DNA of 64,000 bases. Origin: Phaeobacter sp. B1627 (GTDB lineage: Bacteria; Pseudomonadota; Alphaproteobacteria; Rhodobacterales; Rhodobacteraceae). Under the pieces are notes generated by a model, which worked only from the letters and a program-made list of their open reading frames with translations, had not been told where the DNA came from and made no database searches. Both the position numbers and the translations under genes were made by a program. Each line of letters starts with the position of its first letter. The stretch's first letter is position 1. The stretch spans positions 267,941 through 331,940 of the forward strand of contig NZ_VCNK01000001.1 in assembly GCF_006265095.1 (NCBI RefSeq). Reading direction: 5' to 3'. This document shows positions 27,466-36,179 of the stretch, piece by piece.

Positions 27466-27505
27466 AAATTCCCGGCGTCGCCCAAATGACAATCGCCGGG
27501 AATTT
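27466..27505 (-). repeat. 12-bp perfect inverted repeat between ABC ATPase and phosphodiesterase genes
   Basis: AAATTCCCGGCG (27466-27477) and CGCCGGGAATTT (27494-27505) with a 16-base loop. On the reverse-strand transcript it comes about 40 bases after the ATPase stop and about 80 bases before the phosphodiesterase start, so it may attenuate or end the importer transcript. Confidence 0.65.
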
Positions 27506-27544
27506 GCAGATTTCATGCCCAGCGGGCGGACCCCGCGCGCGACT

Positions 27545-29182
27545 TCAGTTTCCGGCACTTTCCATCTTGCGGTGGGCGATAACCTCTTCGAGCCAGCCGA
27601 TTTTCATCTCGGGCACCGAGCTGAGCAGCAGATCCGTATAGTCATCAAACGGTGGCGACAGAACCTGGGACTTGGCGCCATATCGCTGCACCTTGCCCTT
27701 GTACATGACGGCAATATTGTCCGAAATTGCCCGCACCGTCGCAAGATCGTGGGTGATGAACAGATAGGCCACATCCTCGATCTTCTGCAAATTGAGCAAC
27801 AGTTTCAGGATGCCATCCGCCACCAGAGGGTCCAGCGCCGATGTCACCTCGTCGCAAATGATCACCTTGGGCTTTGCCGCCAGCGCTCTGGCAATGCAGA
27901 CCCGCTGTTTCTGGCCCCCCGACAGCTCTGCCGGGTAGCGATCCATGAACCCCTCACCAAGCTCGATTTCGTCGAGCAGCTCGATGATCCGCTGGCGTTT
28001 CTTGGCGCCGCGCAGTCCAAAGTAGAACTCCAGCGGGCGGCCAATGATTGTCGCCACCGTCTGACGGGGGTTCATCGCAACATCCGCCATCTGGTAGATC
28101 ATCTGCAATTCCCGCAGATCCTCGCGTGTACGGGTGTTGAAATCCGCCGACAGGGTGCGCCCGGCAAAGCTGATCTCGCCCTCGCGCGGGGGCAGCAGCC
28201 CGGTGATCACCCGCGCCAGCGTCGATTTTCCGGAGCCGGATTCACCGACCACCGCCAGCGTCTGGCCCGGGTAGAGATCCACATTGACGCTGTGCAGGAC
28301 ATCGAATTTCGTGCCCTTGTAGCGCGCGCTGATGTTGCGCACCGACAGAACCGGCTCCTCGGTCGGGGCCTTTTCTTCGTGGTCGATCGAGCGGACGGAG
28401 ACCAAGGCCTGCGTGTACTCTTCCTGCGGTTCGTTGATGATCTGATTGACCGAGCCGTATTCGACGGTCTCACCATGGCGCAGAACCATGATGTCATCGC
28501 TCACCTGAGCCACCACGGCGAGGTCGTGCGTGATATAGAGCGCCGCCACGCCGGTATCGCGGATCGCTTCCTTGATCGCCATCAGCACGTCGATCTGCGT
28601 GGTCACATCAAGCGCGGTTGTCGGCTCGTCAAAGACCACCAGATCCGGCTCCGGGCAGAGCGCCAGCGCCGTCATGCAGCGCTGCAACTGACCGCCTGAA
28701 ACCTGGTGCGGATAGCGCCTGCCGATGTTTTCCGGATCAGGCAGACCCAGTTTGTCAAATAGAATGCGCGCGCGGGCCTCGGCATCGCGCCGGGAGAATT
28801 TGCCCTGTTCCACCGCGGCTTCGATGACCTGTTCCATGATGGTTCTGGCCGGGTTGAACGAGGCTGCGGCGGATTGCGAGACATAGGTCACTTCGCCGCC
28901 GCGCAGTTTGCGGATATCGTGCATCTGCGATTGCAGGATATCCCGCCCGTTTACCCAGACCTCACCGCCGGTGATTTCCACACCGCCGCGGCCATAGGCC
29001 ATCGAGGCCAGCCCGATGGTGGATTTGCCGGCGCCGGATTCTCCGATCAGCCCCAGCACCTTGCCGCGCTCAAGGTCGAAACTGACCCCGTGCACGATCT
29101 CGATGTCATGCGGTTTCTCGCCGGGCGGATAGACCGTGGCGCCGATTTTCAGATTGCGGACCTTCAGAATTGGCTCGCTCAT
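27545..29182 (-). CDS. Peptide-type ABC importer ATPase, two fused ATPase domains (DppDF-like)
   Basis: The 545-residue protein fuses the two ATPases of an oligopeptide/nickel-type importer. Domain 1 has Walker A GESGAGKST, signature VSGGQLQR and DEPTTALD. Domain 2, from about residue 290, has GESGSGKST, LSGGQKQR and DEVTSALD. The start at 29182 overlaps the stop of the upstream permease gene by 4 bp (ATGA), so translation is probably coupled. The open frame upstream of it is antisense-like and was dropped. The fusion means one gene supplies both nucleotide-binding sites. Confidence 0.92.
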   Translation of the reverse strand: MSEPILKVRNLKIGATVYPPGEKPHDIEIVHGVSFDLERGKVLGLIGESGAGKSTIGLASMAYGRGGVEITGGEVWVNGRDILQSQMHDIRKLRGGEVTYVSQSAAASFNPARTIMEQVIEAAVEQGKFSRRDAEARARILFDKLGLPDPENIGRRYPHQVSGGQLQRCMTALALCPEPDLVVFDEPTTALDVTTQIDVLMAIKEAIRDTGVAALYITHDLAVVAQVSDDIMVLRHGETVEYGSVNQIINEPQEEYTQALVSVRSIDHEEKAPTEEPVLSVRNISARYKGTKFDVLHSVNVDLYPGQTLAVVGESGSGKSTLARVITGLLPPREGEISFAGRTLSADFNTRTREDLRELQMIYQMADVAMNPRQTVATIIGRPLEFYFGLRGAKKRQRIIELLDEIELGEGFMDRYPAELSGGQKQRVCIARALAAKPKVIICDEVTSALDPLVADGILKLLLNLQKIEDVAYLFITHDLATVRAISDNIAVMYKGKVQRYGAKSQVLSPPFDDYTDLLLSSVPEMKIGWLEEVIAHRKMESAGN

Positions 29183-29994
29183 CCCCGGCCTCCTTTCAGC
29201 GAAGTGGTGCGGTTCAGGACCCAATCGGCCACCAGATTTACCGAGATCGCAAGCGTCGCGATGGCAAAGGCGGGGATCAGGGCGGCGGGAATGCCGTAGA
29301 CGATGCCGTCCTTGTTTTCCTTCACGATGCCGCCCCAATCCGCTTCTGGCGGTTGCACGCCAAGGCCCAGGAACGACAGGGTGGAGACGAAAAGCACCAT
29401 GAAAATGAACCGCAGGCCCATTTCGGCAACCAGCGGCGACAGGGCGTTTGGCAGGATCTCGCGAAAGATGATCCAGGCCGTGCGTTCTCCGCGCAGACGG
29501 GCCGCCTCGACAAAATCCATCACCTCGATGTCCACCGCGACCGCGCGGGCCAAACGGAACACGCGGGTGGAATCCAGGAGCCCCATCACCAGGATCAGCA
29601 TCGGCACGGTCACCGGCGTCACCGACAGGACCACCAGTGCAAAAATCAGCGTCGGGATCGACATCAGAAGATCGACGAACCGCGACAGCACCTGATCCAC
29701 CCAGCCGCCTGCGACGGCTGCAAAAATGCCCAGCACGGAGCCGGTGGTAAAGGACAGGATGGTTGCCACTGTGGCGATAAATATCGTGGTGCGGCCGCCG
29801 TAGATTATGCGCGACAGCAGGTCCCGGCCGATATTGTCAGTCCCGAGGAGGAATTCGGCGCTGGAGGGTTCCCAGACATCGCCGACAACTTCGGCCATGC
29901 CATAGGGCGCCAGCAGCGGCGCAAAGATCGCCGCCAGAAAATAAAGGCCCGTAAAGAACAGGCCCACAAGAGCAGATATGGGAATATTCTTCAT
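29179..29994 (-). CDS. Peptide-type ABC importer permease (DppC-like)
   Basis: The 271-residue inner-membrane protein has an N-terminal membrane helix, LLGTDNIGRDLLSRIIYGGRT and the EAA loop DFVEAARLRGERTAWIIFREILPN of binding-protein-dependent permeases, with five to six helices. It pairs with the DppB-like permease encoded just upstream, which it overlaps by 4 bp, and overlaps the ATPase gene by 4 bp. This is a tightly packed operon. Confidence 0.92.
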   Translation of the reverse strand: MKNIPISALVGLFFTGLYFLAAIFAPLLAPYGMAEVVGDVWEPSSAEFLLGTDNIGRDLLSRIIYGGRTTIFIATVATILSFTTGSVLGIFAAVAGGWVDQVLSRFVDLLMSIPTLIFALVVLSVTPVTVPMLILVMGLLDSTRVFRLARAVAVDIEVMDFVEAARLRGERTAWIIFREILPNALSPLVAEMGLRFIFMVLFVSTLSFLGLGVQPPEADWGGIVKENKDGIVYGIPAALIPAFAIATLAISVNLVADWVLNRTTSLKGGRG

Positions 29995-30947
29995 TTCGGA
30001 TGCCTCAGGCGCGGGTTCGACAGGATCGAGACAATATCGGCAACCATGTTGAGACCGATATATACGGCGGCAAAGATCAGCCCGCAGGCCTGCACCACCG
30101 GAACATCACGTTTGGACACGTGATCCACCAGATACTGACCCATTCCCGGATAGACAAAGACCACCTCGATCACCACGACGCCGACCACCAGATAGGCAAG
30201 GTTCAGCATCACCACGTTCACAATCGGGGCAATCGAGTTGGGAAAGGCATGACGCCAGATCACCTTGAACGTCGAGAGGCCTTTCAGCTCGGCGGTCTCA
30301 ATATAGGCGGATTGCATCACGTTGAGGATCGCCGCACGGGTCATACGCATCATATGCGCCAGAACAACCAGCGTCAGAACCGCGACCGGCAGGGCGATTG
30401 AATTGAGTTTTTGCCACAGGTTCATGCCGTCATTGATCATCGCAACGGAGGGAAACCACCGCAGCTTCACCGCGATCAGATACATCAGTACGTAGCCGAT
30501 CAGGAATTCGGGAATGGAGATCGACGCCAGTGTCACGCCGGAGATCAGCTTGTCCGGCCAGCGGTCCTTGTAGCGCACCGCAAGAAGTCCGAGAAAGATC
30601 GCCAGCGGCACCGCGATGAGCGCCGCCCAGAAGGCAAGGAAAAGAGTGTTCGAAAGTCGGGTACTGATCGCAGAGGTAATATCCTGACCGGAGGTCAGCG
30701 CGTTGCCAAGATCACCCTGCAAAGCTCCGAAGAGCCACTGAAAGTAGCGGGTGACCGGCGGATCGTTCAACCCCAGATCGGCGCGCAGATTCGCAAGCGC
30801 CTCGGGGGTTGCGGATTGTCCCAGGATCGACTGAGCCACATCGCCCGGCAGGATCATTGTGCCCGCAAAAATCAGCACGGAGATCATCAGCAGGAGCATC
30901 AGGCTCAGCGCAATGCGCTGAGCCACCAGTTTCAGGATGGAGTTCAT
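29991..30947 (-). CDS. Peptide-type ABC importer permease (DppB-like)
   Basis: The 318-residue protein starts MNSILKLVAQRIALSLMLL, the typical DppB first helix. It continues with a periplasmic loop (LGLNDPPVTRYFQWLFGALQGDLG) and later the EAA-like segment YIETAELKGLSTFKVIWRHAFPN. Six membrane helices are expected. It forms the translocation pore with the DppC-like partner and lies 1 bp after the solute-binding protein gene. Confidence 0.92.
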   Translation of the reverse strand: MNSILKLVAQRIALSLMLLLMISVLIFAGTMILPGDVAQSILGQSATPEALANLRADLGLNDPPVTRYFQWLFGALQGDLGNALTSGQDITSAISTRLSNTLFLAFWAALIAVPLAIFLGLLAVRYKDRWPDKLISGVTLASISIPEFLIGYVLMYLIAVKLRWFPSVAMINDGMNLWQKLNSIALPVAVLTLVVLAHMMRMTRAAILNVMQSAYIETAELKGLSTFKVIWRHAFPNSIAPIVNVVMLNLAYLVVGVVVIEVVFVYPGMGQYLVDHVSKRDVPVVQACGLIFAAVYIGLNMVADIVSILSNPRLRHPK

Positions 30948-30948
30948 A

Positions 30949-32532
30949 TCAGGCTTTGACCCACATCTTCATCGGGGCATAGCCGTTCATCAGCGGATAG
31001 CCCTTGGTGTCATCGACCCAGCCATCGATCCGGTCCGACACGGCATCGACAAAGTCGTTGAACATCGGGCAGATCAACCCGCCGTCATTATGCAGCATGG
31101 TGGACATATCCGCATACATCTGGGTCCGTTTCGCCGTGTCCAGCTCGCCCCGTGCCGCGATCAGCAGCTGGTCGAACTGTTCGTTCTTGAACCGGGTGTC
31201 GTTCCAGTCCGCAGTCGACAGATAGGCGGTGGTGAACATCTGGTCCTGCGTCGGACGGCCACCCCAATAGGAGGTGCAGAACGGCTGTGCGTTCCAGACT
31301 TCGGACCAGTAGCCATCGTTGGGCTCGCGTTTGATTTCCAGATCGATACCGGCGCTGGCACAGGTCTGCTGGAACAGGGCCGATGCATCCGGCGCACCCG
31401 GGAAGGAGTTGTCCGAGGTCCGCAGCAGGATGGAGCCCTCATAGCCCGATTTCTGCATGTGGAACTTTGCCTTGTCCGGATCGTATTCGCGCTGTTCCAG
31501 TTCCGTGAACAAAGGATAGGAGGCGTTGATCGGCGTATCGTTGCCAATGGTGCCATAGCCGTTGAGGATCTTGTCGACCATGTCCTGACGGTCGATGCCG
31601 TATTTCAGGGCAAGGCGAACATCGTTGTTGGCAAACGGGTCGGTGTCACAATGCATGATGAACACATAGTGACCCGGGCCAGCCGCGGATTTCACCGAGA
31701 TATTGGGCGCACGGTCGACCAGCTTCGCGGTGCGCGGCGGCACCCGGTCGATCATATCCACCTGACCGGCCTGCAGCGCAGCCACGCGGGCGGTATTGTC
31801 GTTGATCACAACATATTCGATCGTGTCGGCATTGCCGAGGTCACCCCAGTAGTTCGGGTTTTTTTCGGCCACGAAGCGGACGCCCATGTCGACGGATTTC
31901 AGAACATAGGGGCCGGTGCCAATGGCTGCCGACGGGTCGTCCTTGCCGCCGTTGGGCTGGATGATCAGGTGGTAGTCGGTCATCAGGTAGGGCAGGTCGG
32001 CGTTCGGCGTATCCAGCTCCACGACGATGCTGTCGCCCTCGGCCTTCACGCTGACAATAGAGCGCATGATGCCGAGCGCACCGGATTTGGTGTCCTCGCC
32101 GGAGTGGCGGTCCATCGTTGCGACCACATCTGCGGCGGTCACCGGCTGACCGTTGGAGAATGTGATGCCGGAGCGGAGCTTGAAGGTCCAGACCTTTGCA
32201 TCCGCAGAGGCTTCATAGCTCTCGGCGACCTTGCTCTCGATGCCGCCATCGCCGGACAGTTCGACCAGCGGTTCGCCCCAGAGGCGGATGACGGATTGCG
32301 CGACCTGGTTCGTGGCCAGAGCCGGATCAAGGCTGTCGGTCGTGGATCCCCCCTGCAGACCGACACGGAGCGTGCCGCCCTTTTGCGCGCCTGCCGCTTT
32401 TGCAGCCGTCGCAAGCAAAGAGCTGGCGCCCAATGCGGTCATGCCCAGAGCTGCGGCGCGTCCGATAAATTCGCGGCGGCCCATGCGACCCAGCGCGGCT
32501 TCTCGTGCGAGGTGTTTCAGATGATCGTTCAT
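30949..32532 (-). CDS. Tat-exported solute-binding protein of a peptide/opine-type ABC importer
   Basis: The 527-residue SBP_bac_5-family protein captures the substrate in the periplasm. The N-terminus has a Tat signal: GRREFIGRAAALGMTALG, then LATAAKAAGA before the likely cleavage site, so it is exported folded. The mature protein shows family segments such as LRSGITFSNGQPVTAADV, AIGTGPYVLKSV and NDVRLALKYGIDRQDMV. It is the first gene of the importer operon. Peptides, opines, glycosides or nickel chelates are all imported by this family, so the substrate is open. Confidence 0.9.
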   Translation of the reverse strand: MNDHLKHLAREAALGRMGRREFIGRAAALGMTALGASSLLATAAKAAGAQKGGTLRVGLQGGSTTDSLDPALATNQVAQSVIRLWGEPLVELSGDGGIESKVAESYEASADAKVWTFKLRSGITFSNGQPVTAADVVATMDRHSGEDTKSGALGIMRSIVSVKAEGDSIVVELDTPNADLPYLMTDYHLIIQPNGGKDDPSAAIGTGPYVLKSVDMGVRFVAEKNPNYWGDLGNADTIEYVVINDNTARVAALQAGQVDMIDRVPPRTAKLVDRAPNISVKSAAGPGHYVFIMHCDTDPFANNDVRLALKYGIDRQDMVDKILNGYGTIGNDTPINASYPLFTELEQREYDPDKAKFHMQKSGYEGSILLRTSDNSFPGAPDASALFQQTCASAGIDLEIKREPNDGYWSEVWNAQPFCTSYWGGRPTQDQMFTTAYLSTADWNDTRFKNEQFDQLLIAARGELDTAKRTQMYADMSTMLHNDGGLICPMFNDFVDAVSDRIDGWVDDTKGYPLMNGYAPMKMWVKA

Positions 32533-32613
32533 TCGTAGTCTCCCTGTCGAGGTTACGGGTAAGCCCCGTTTTTCTTGAATGGTGAATCAAGATTTGCCGA
32601 TTTGGCGGTGTGG

Positions 32614-32658
32614 GGCAAGAAATATTGCCAGAAAACCTGTGCTCCTTTTGTGATCACA
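32614..32658 (-). promoter_or_regulatory. Candidate operators upstream of the ABC importer operon
   Basis: The 197-bp gap before the solute-binding protein gene holds the perfect palindrome TGTGATCACA (32649-32658) and the inverted repeat GGCAA-N6-TTGCC (32614-32629). The former resembles GntR-type operators. It also resembles CRP/FNR half-sites, but without their usual spacing. No regulator gene is adjacent. A sigma-54-like TGGC...TTGC pair here has 11 rather than 10 intervening bases and is not claimed. Confidence 0.4.
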
Positions 32659-32729
32659 GGGTTTGCCTGAGCAGGCGATGTGAGGCAACGGCCCGATCCG
32701 GCGGGCGCGTGAGTGCGCCTGTCCCTTGG

Positions 32730-33191
32730 CTACTGTGACCTGGGTTTGCGGTCATCGGTGTCGAGCCAGATTGTAACAGGACCGTCATTCACAAGTGAAA
32801 CTTTCATGTCTGCGCCAAATTCGCCAGTGGCGACCGGGAGTTCGGTTTGGCGCATTTGATCACAAAAGTAACGATATAGCAGTTCTCCTTCTGTTGGGGG
32901 TGCGGCTTTGGAAAACCCAGGTCGGGTGCCGCTTTTTGTATCGGCGGCCAGTGTGAACTGACTGACCACCAGCGCGGCGCCCTTGATGTCAGCCACCGAG
33001 CGGTTCATTCTTCCGGCGTCGTCGCGGAAGATGCGCAGCCTGGAAATCTTGTGGACCAGTTGGGCGGCCTCGGCTTTGCTGTCGCCCTGCATGGCGCAGA
33101 CAAAAATCAAAAGACCCGGCCCGATTTCGCCAATGACCTCGGATCCAACGCGGACACGGGCCTCACTCACACGTTGCACAAGCGCGCGCAT
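32730..33191 (-). CDS. dtd: D-aminoacyl-tRNA deacylase
   Basis: Dtd hydrolyses D-amino acids wrongly attached to tRNA (and Gly-tRNA-Ala), protecting translation. The 153-residue protein shows [15 protein letters not shown], the active-site segment [17 protein letters not shown], and the [12 protein letters not shown] segment with the Gly-Pro element that enforces chiral selection. The length is normal (about 145-150). It lies upstream of the ABC importer operon on the same strand. Its start overlaps the open frame of the nitroreductase remnant. Confidence 0.95.
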   Translation of the reverse strand: MRALVQRVSEARVRVGSEVIGEIGPGLLIFVCAMQGDSKAEAAQLVHKISRLRIFRDDAGRMNRSVADIKGAALVVSQFTLAADTKSGTRPGFSKAAPPTEGELLYRYFCDQMRQTELPVATGEFGADMKVSLVNDGPVTIWLDTDDRKPRSQ

Positions 33192-33322
33192 TCTATGCCC
33201 TTCCCGCGCGGGTTCATTCCCCGCGCCAGTTGATGAGCTTGCCGTCCGATGGCCGCGCGCGGGTCCGCCCGCAGGGGCCGGATCCCGTATGCGGGATGTG
33301 CCTGGTTTTCAAAACCACAGCT

Positions 33323-33439
33323 CACAGCGCGCAGGATCTGTGCGATCATCGCGCGGGACACAGAGTAGGGTTCGAAACCGCAACAGCTGTGTCTTGTGCT
33401 CAACAGATGGTCAAACTCGCTCAAAGCGCTGTTGGACAA
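33323..33439 (-). pseudogene. N-terminal fragment of a nitroreductase-family gene
   Basis: Reading the reverse strand from a TTG at 33439 gives SEFDHLLSTRHSCCGFEP, then YSVSRAMIAQILRAV. This matches the N-terminus of nitroreductase/FMN-reductase family proteins (usual pattern FDxLLxxRRSCRxF...I..IL..A). After about 39 residues the resemblance stops, and the conserved APSWxNxQPW segment and everything after it are missing. The next 300 bp hold no rest of the gene. This is a decayed remnant. The frame remains open to 33167 only by chance. Confidence 0.6.
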
Positions 33440-33508
33440 AATTCATCTCCCCAAGGATTGCGGCGAACATGCCGGGGGAGTCGCGAAAAGGCAAGCAGAT
33501 GTCGCTAT

Positions 33509-34654
33509 TTAGTTCTGACTGGCGATATATGCGATGATGGCCGCCGCGATCAGCCCCAACGTGACGGCAGCCGCTATTTTCCACGCCGAATAGGGCCGTT
33601 CTCCCTGGACGCGGCCGGATTGGCCATTGACGATAAAACGATAGCTTTTGCCGCGATATTTATAGGCCGCCATCCAGACCGGCAGCAGGATATGTTTGAA
33701 GGTGACCGCGCTGACGTCCGTATCAACCGAAGTGATCCGCTGGCGGTCGCCGCCGATGTCAAACCGGATGTCGCGTTCGATGACGCGGTCCATCTTGGCC
33801 CGGGCATCGGCAAACCCGGATTCGAGGTCGATCGTGTAGGCCTCGGCGCGAAAGCCAGCCAGGTACTTCGGCTGATAGGGCGACAGCTGCGACAGATCCC
33901 ATGGCTCCAGCCCCTCGGTGTGACGGCGCGGCAGACTGTTGGAGGCGAGCACCAGAACGTCATCGAAAAAGCGCTGGACCCGGCCGCGGGTGTTGGACCA
34001 GCGGACCTTGATCTCGGTCCGTATCTGCGGCTTGCCATCGACCATGACCGTGCGGTTGACGGTGTATTCGGTCCCGCGCTGGCCGGTGTAGCGGCTTTGG
34101 GTCTGCGCATCGTAGGTCCAGAAGGGGATGTAGATCCCGTCCATTTTGCGACCGCGGCGGGCGTAGTCGCGCAGGCCATTGGGCGCGAACCACAAACGAC
34201 CGAGCCAGTGTTCCATGGCATCATGCGCGGCGCGTTCGTCAAACTGGAACGGCAGCACGCCTTTCGGTTTGATATGCCGGTTCTCTCCGGTGTCCGCGAC
34301 GACCGGGGTGGCGCAGAACGGGCATTCGAGGGCATGCACGGAGGGGTCGAATTCCACTTGGGCGGCGCAATTCGGACAGGAGGAGACGCGGGTGACCTCC
34401 ATCTCCGCTTCGGGCAGCTGTGCGCGCAGGGCAGAGAGGAAATCCATCTCTTTCAGCGCGCTGCCGCCCCATGGGCTGTCCGACAGGGGCTGTTCATGAC
34501 CGCAATGGTCACAGATCAGCGCGCCCTGCGCGGGGGAAAATCGGTAGTCGGCACCACATTGGTCGCAGGGAAACCGGTGATCCTCGCGGGTGGCTGGGGC
34601 CGAGCCGAAAGAGACTGTGTCAGCAGGCGGAACGGGCGGCATGTCGGAGGTCAT
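33509..34654 (-). CDS. Zinc-ribbon protein with C-terminal membrane anchor
   Basis: The 381-residue protein has two N-terminal zinc-ribbon pairs (CDQCGADYRF...CDHCGHE and CPNCAAQVEF...CPFCATPV). A large middle domain rich in aromatic residues follows (IYIPFWTYDAQTQSRYTGQRG), and then a single C-terminal helix (IAAAVTLGLIAAAIIAYIAS) that would leave the bulk in the cytoplasm. Such proteins resemble Bacillus subtilis YdjG and are often misnamed as primosomal protein N'. It is last in a reverse-strand series starting with the XpaC-like gene, 83 bp after the SPFH gene. ATG at 34642 is an alternative start. Confidence 0.72.
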   Translation of the reverse strand: MTSDMPPVPPADTVSFGSAPATREDHRFPCDQCGADYRFSPAQGALICDHCGHEQPLSDSPWGGSALKEMDFLSALRAQLPEAEMEVTRVSSCPNCAAQVEFDPSVHALECPFCATPVVADTGENRHIKPKGVLPFQFDERAAHDAMEHWLGRLWFAPNGLRDYARRGRKMDGIYIPFWTYDAQTQSRYTGQRGTEYTVNRTVMVDGKPQIRTEIKVRWSNTRGRVQRFFDDVLVLASNSLPRRHTEGLEPWDLSQLSPYQPKYLAGFRAEAYTIDLESGFADARAKMDRVIERDIRFDIGGDRQRITSVDTDVSAVTFKHILLPVWMAAYKYRGKSYRFIVNGQSGRVQGERPYSAWKIAAAVTLGLIAAAIIAYIASQN

Positions 34655-34737
34655 GCAGGTCTCGCAGTGTTATGGACCGAAACGGATGGTATGGAATGGG
34701 GGCGCAATGACCCGGAGTGACAGAGAGCCCTTTGCCC

Positions 34738-35919
34738 CTACGGAGCCGGCGGCGGCGGGGGCGGAGGCAGGATGGTGAACAGTTGCGCCAGTTCGGTTAC
34801 GTCGCCCGCGCGCATCCAGCCGTCCTGACCCGGGGTCCACACGTGGGTGTCGCGTTTCAACGCCCCGTCTTGCGCCATGCGCCCAAGGCGGGCCTTGGAG
34901 AAGGGGCCGCTGGTCTGGCCGTTTTCGGCGATGTGCCAGACATGTTCCAGAGGCGGTGGCGGTGGTGCCAACGGAGCCGCTTGCGGTGCCGTCTGCGACG
35001 CAGCGGGTGCGGGCCGTGCGCCCCAGGGACCGGTGGTCTGACCCGCTGCCGGAGAGGTTGCGCCTCCCTGCAGGGCGTGACCCATCTGCTGTGCCATTGC
35101 CATCCCCATTCCCATGCCAAGCCCGGCGCCCATGCCGCTGTTGGGGGCGTGTGCAGCCGCCTCCATGGCCTCGGCGGCCTTGAATTGGGTGTAGCGACCG
35201 AGATCCCCGATGATCCCCATCTGGGTGCGCCGGTCCATCGCCTCTTCTACCGCAGGCGGCAGCGAGATGTTCTCCACGTACAACTCTGGGATCGCCAGGC
35301 CGTATTCGGCAACCGTTGCGGCGATCTCGGCCGCAACCAGCTTGCCCAGATCGGCGGTATTGGCGGCCATGTCCAAAACCGGAATACCGGAGGCCGCAAT
35401 CGCGCGGGAAAACTCCTGCACGATGATGTTGCGAATCTGATAGGAGATTTCATCCATGGTGAATTCGCCGTCGGTCCCGACAATCTCTGTCAGGAAACGG
35501 GCGGGATCGACCACCCGGACCGAATAGGAGCCAAAGGCGCGCAGACGCACGGGGCCGAATTCCGGGTCGCGGCACATGATCGGGTTCTTGGTGCCCCACT
35601 TGAGGTCATTGAACCGCGTGGTGGCGACAAAATAGATCTCGGATTTGAACGGCGACTGAAACCCGTGATCCCAATGCTGAAGCGTCGTCAGCACCGGCAT
35701 GTTGTTGGTTTCCAGCAGATAGAGACCCGGGGTGAAGACGTCTGCCAACTGGCCCTCATGCACAAAAACCGCGCTCTGGCCCTCGCGCACAGTCAGCTTT
35801 GCACCGTATTTGATCGCATGGCCTTCGCGTTCGAACCGTGTGACCATCGTGTCGCGGGTATCATCGGTCCAATGAATGACGTCGATGAATTCCCCTTTGA
35901 GAAAATCGAAAATACCCAA
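34738..35919 (-). CDS. SPFH-domain protein with C-terminal GYF_2 domain (YdjI-like)
   Basis: The 393-residue protein starts GIFDFLKGEFIDVIHWTDD and continues into an SPFH/band-7-type domain (about residues 30-230, with VRLRAFGSYSVRVVDP and YVENISLPPAVEEAMDRR). A Gly/Met-rich linker, a Pro-rich stretch and a GYF_2-like domain follow (HVWHIAENGQTSGPFS...DTHVWTPGQDGW), with a poly-proline end. The start is a TTG at 35919, chosen because GGAGG sits seven bases upstream and the family normally begins MGIFDFLKG. An ATG 12 codons upstream is in frame but lacks support. Relatives in B. subtilis act with PspA-like membrane protectors. Confidence 0.8.
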   Translation of the reverse strand: MGIFDFLKGEFIDVIHWTDDTRDTMVTRFEREGHAIKYGAKLTVREGQSAVFVHEGQLADVFTPGLYLLETNNMPVLTTLQHWDHGFQSPFKSEIYFVATTRFNDLKWGTKNPIMCRDPEFGPVRLRAFGSYSVRVVDPARFLTEIVGTDGEFTMDEISYQIRNIIVQEFSRAIAASGIPVLDMAANTADLGKLVAAEIAATVAEYGLAIPELYVENISLPPAVEEAMDRRTQMGIIGDLGRYTQFKAAEAMEAAAHAPNSGMGAGLGMGMGMAMAQQMGHALQGGATSPAAGQTTGPWGARPAPAASQTAPQAAPLAPPPPPLEHVWHIAENGQTSGPFSKARLGRMAQDGALKRDTHVWTPGQDGWMRAGDVTELAQLFTILPPPPPPPAP

Positions 35920-36179
35920 CGTGCCCTCCAGCGGCTGTTTCCTCAGATGTAGCAATCTGCGCGGCGTGAAACCAGAGCTTTGGGGGCGGGGCTTGCGAAT
36001 TTGGCGAGAACAGACGGTTTTTCCCCGCCCGGTCTCTTCGCTGGCCTATCCGCAGGCGACGCACTCGGGGGGGCTGACTGCGCGCGTGGCCCGTGAACAT
36101 CCGACCGGCAAACAGCCGGCGACATAGACGACGACATAAATATGAAGAGATACAAGGGAAATCGCGGCCAGCCGGCAGT

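Noticed and set aside
32600..32660. Sigma-54 promoter upstream of the ABC importer
   Set aside because: TGGC and TTGC are present on the reverse strand, but the GG-to-GC spacing is 11 rather than the required 10 bases.
33350..33390. tRNA T-arm-like GGGTTCGAAACC
   Set aside because: No acceptor or anticodon arm can be built around it. The bases belong to the nitroreductase remnant.
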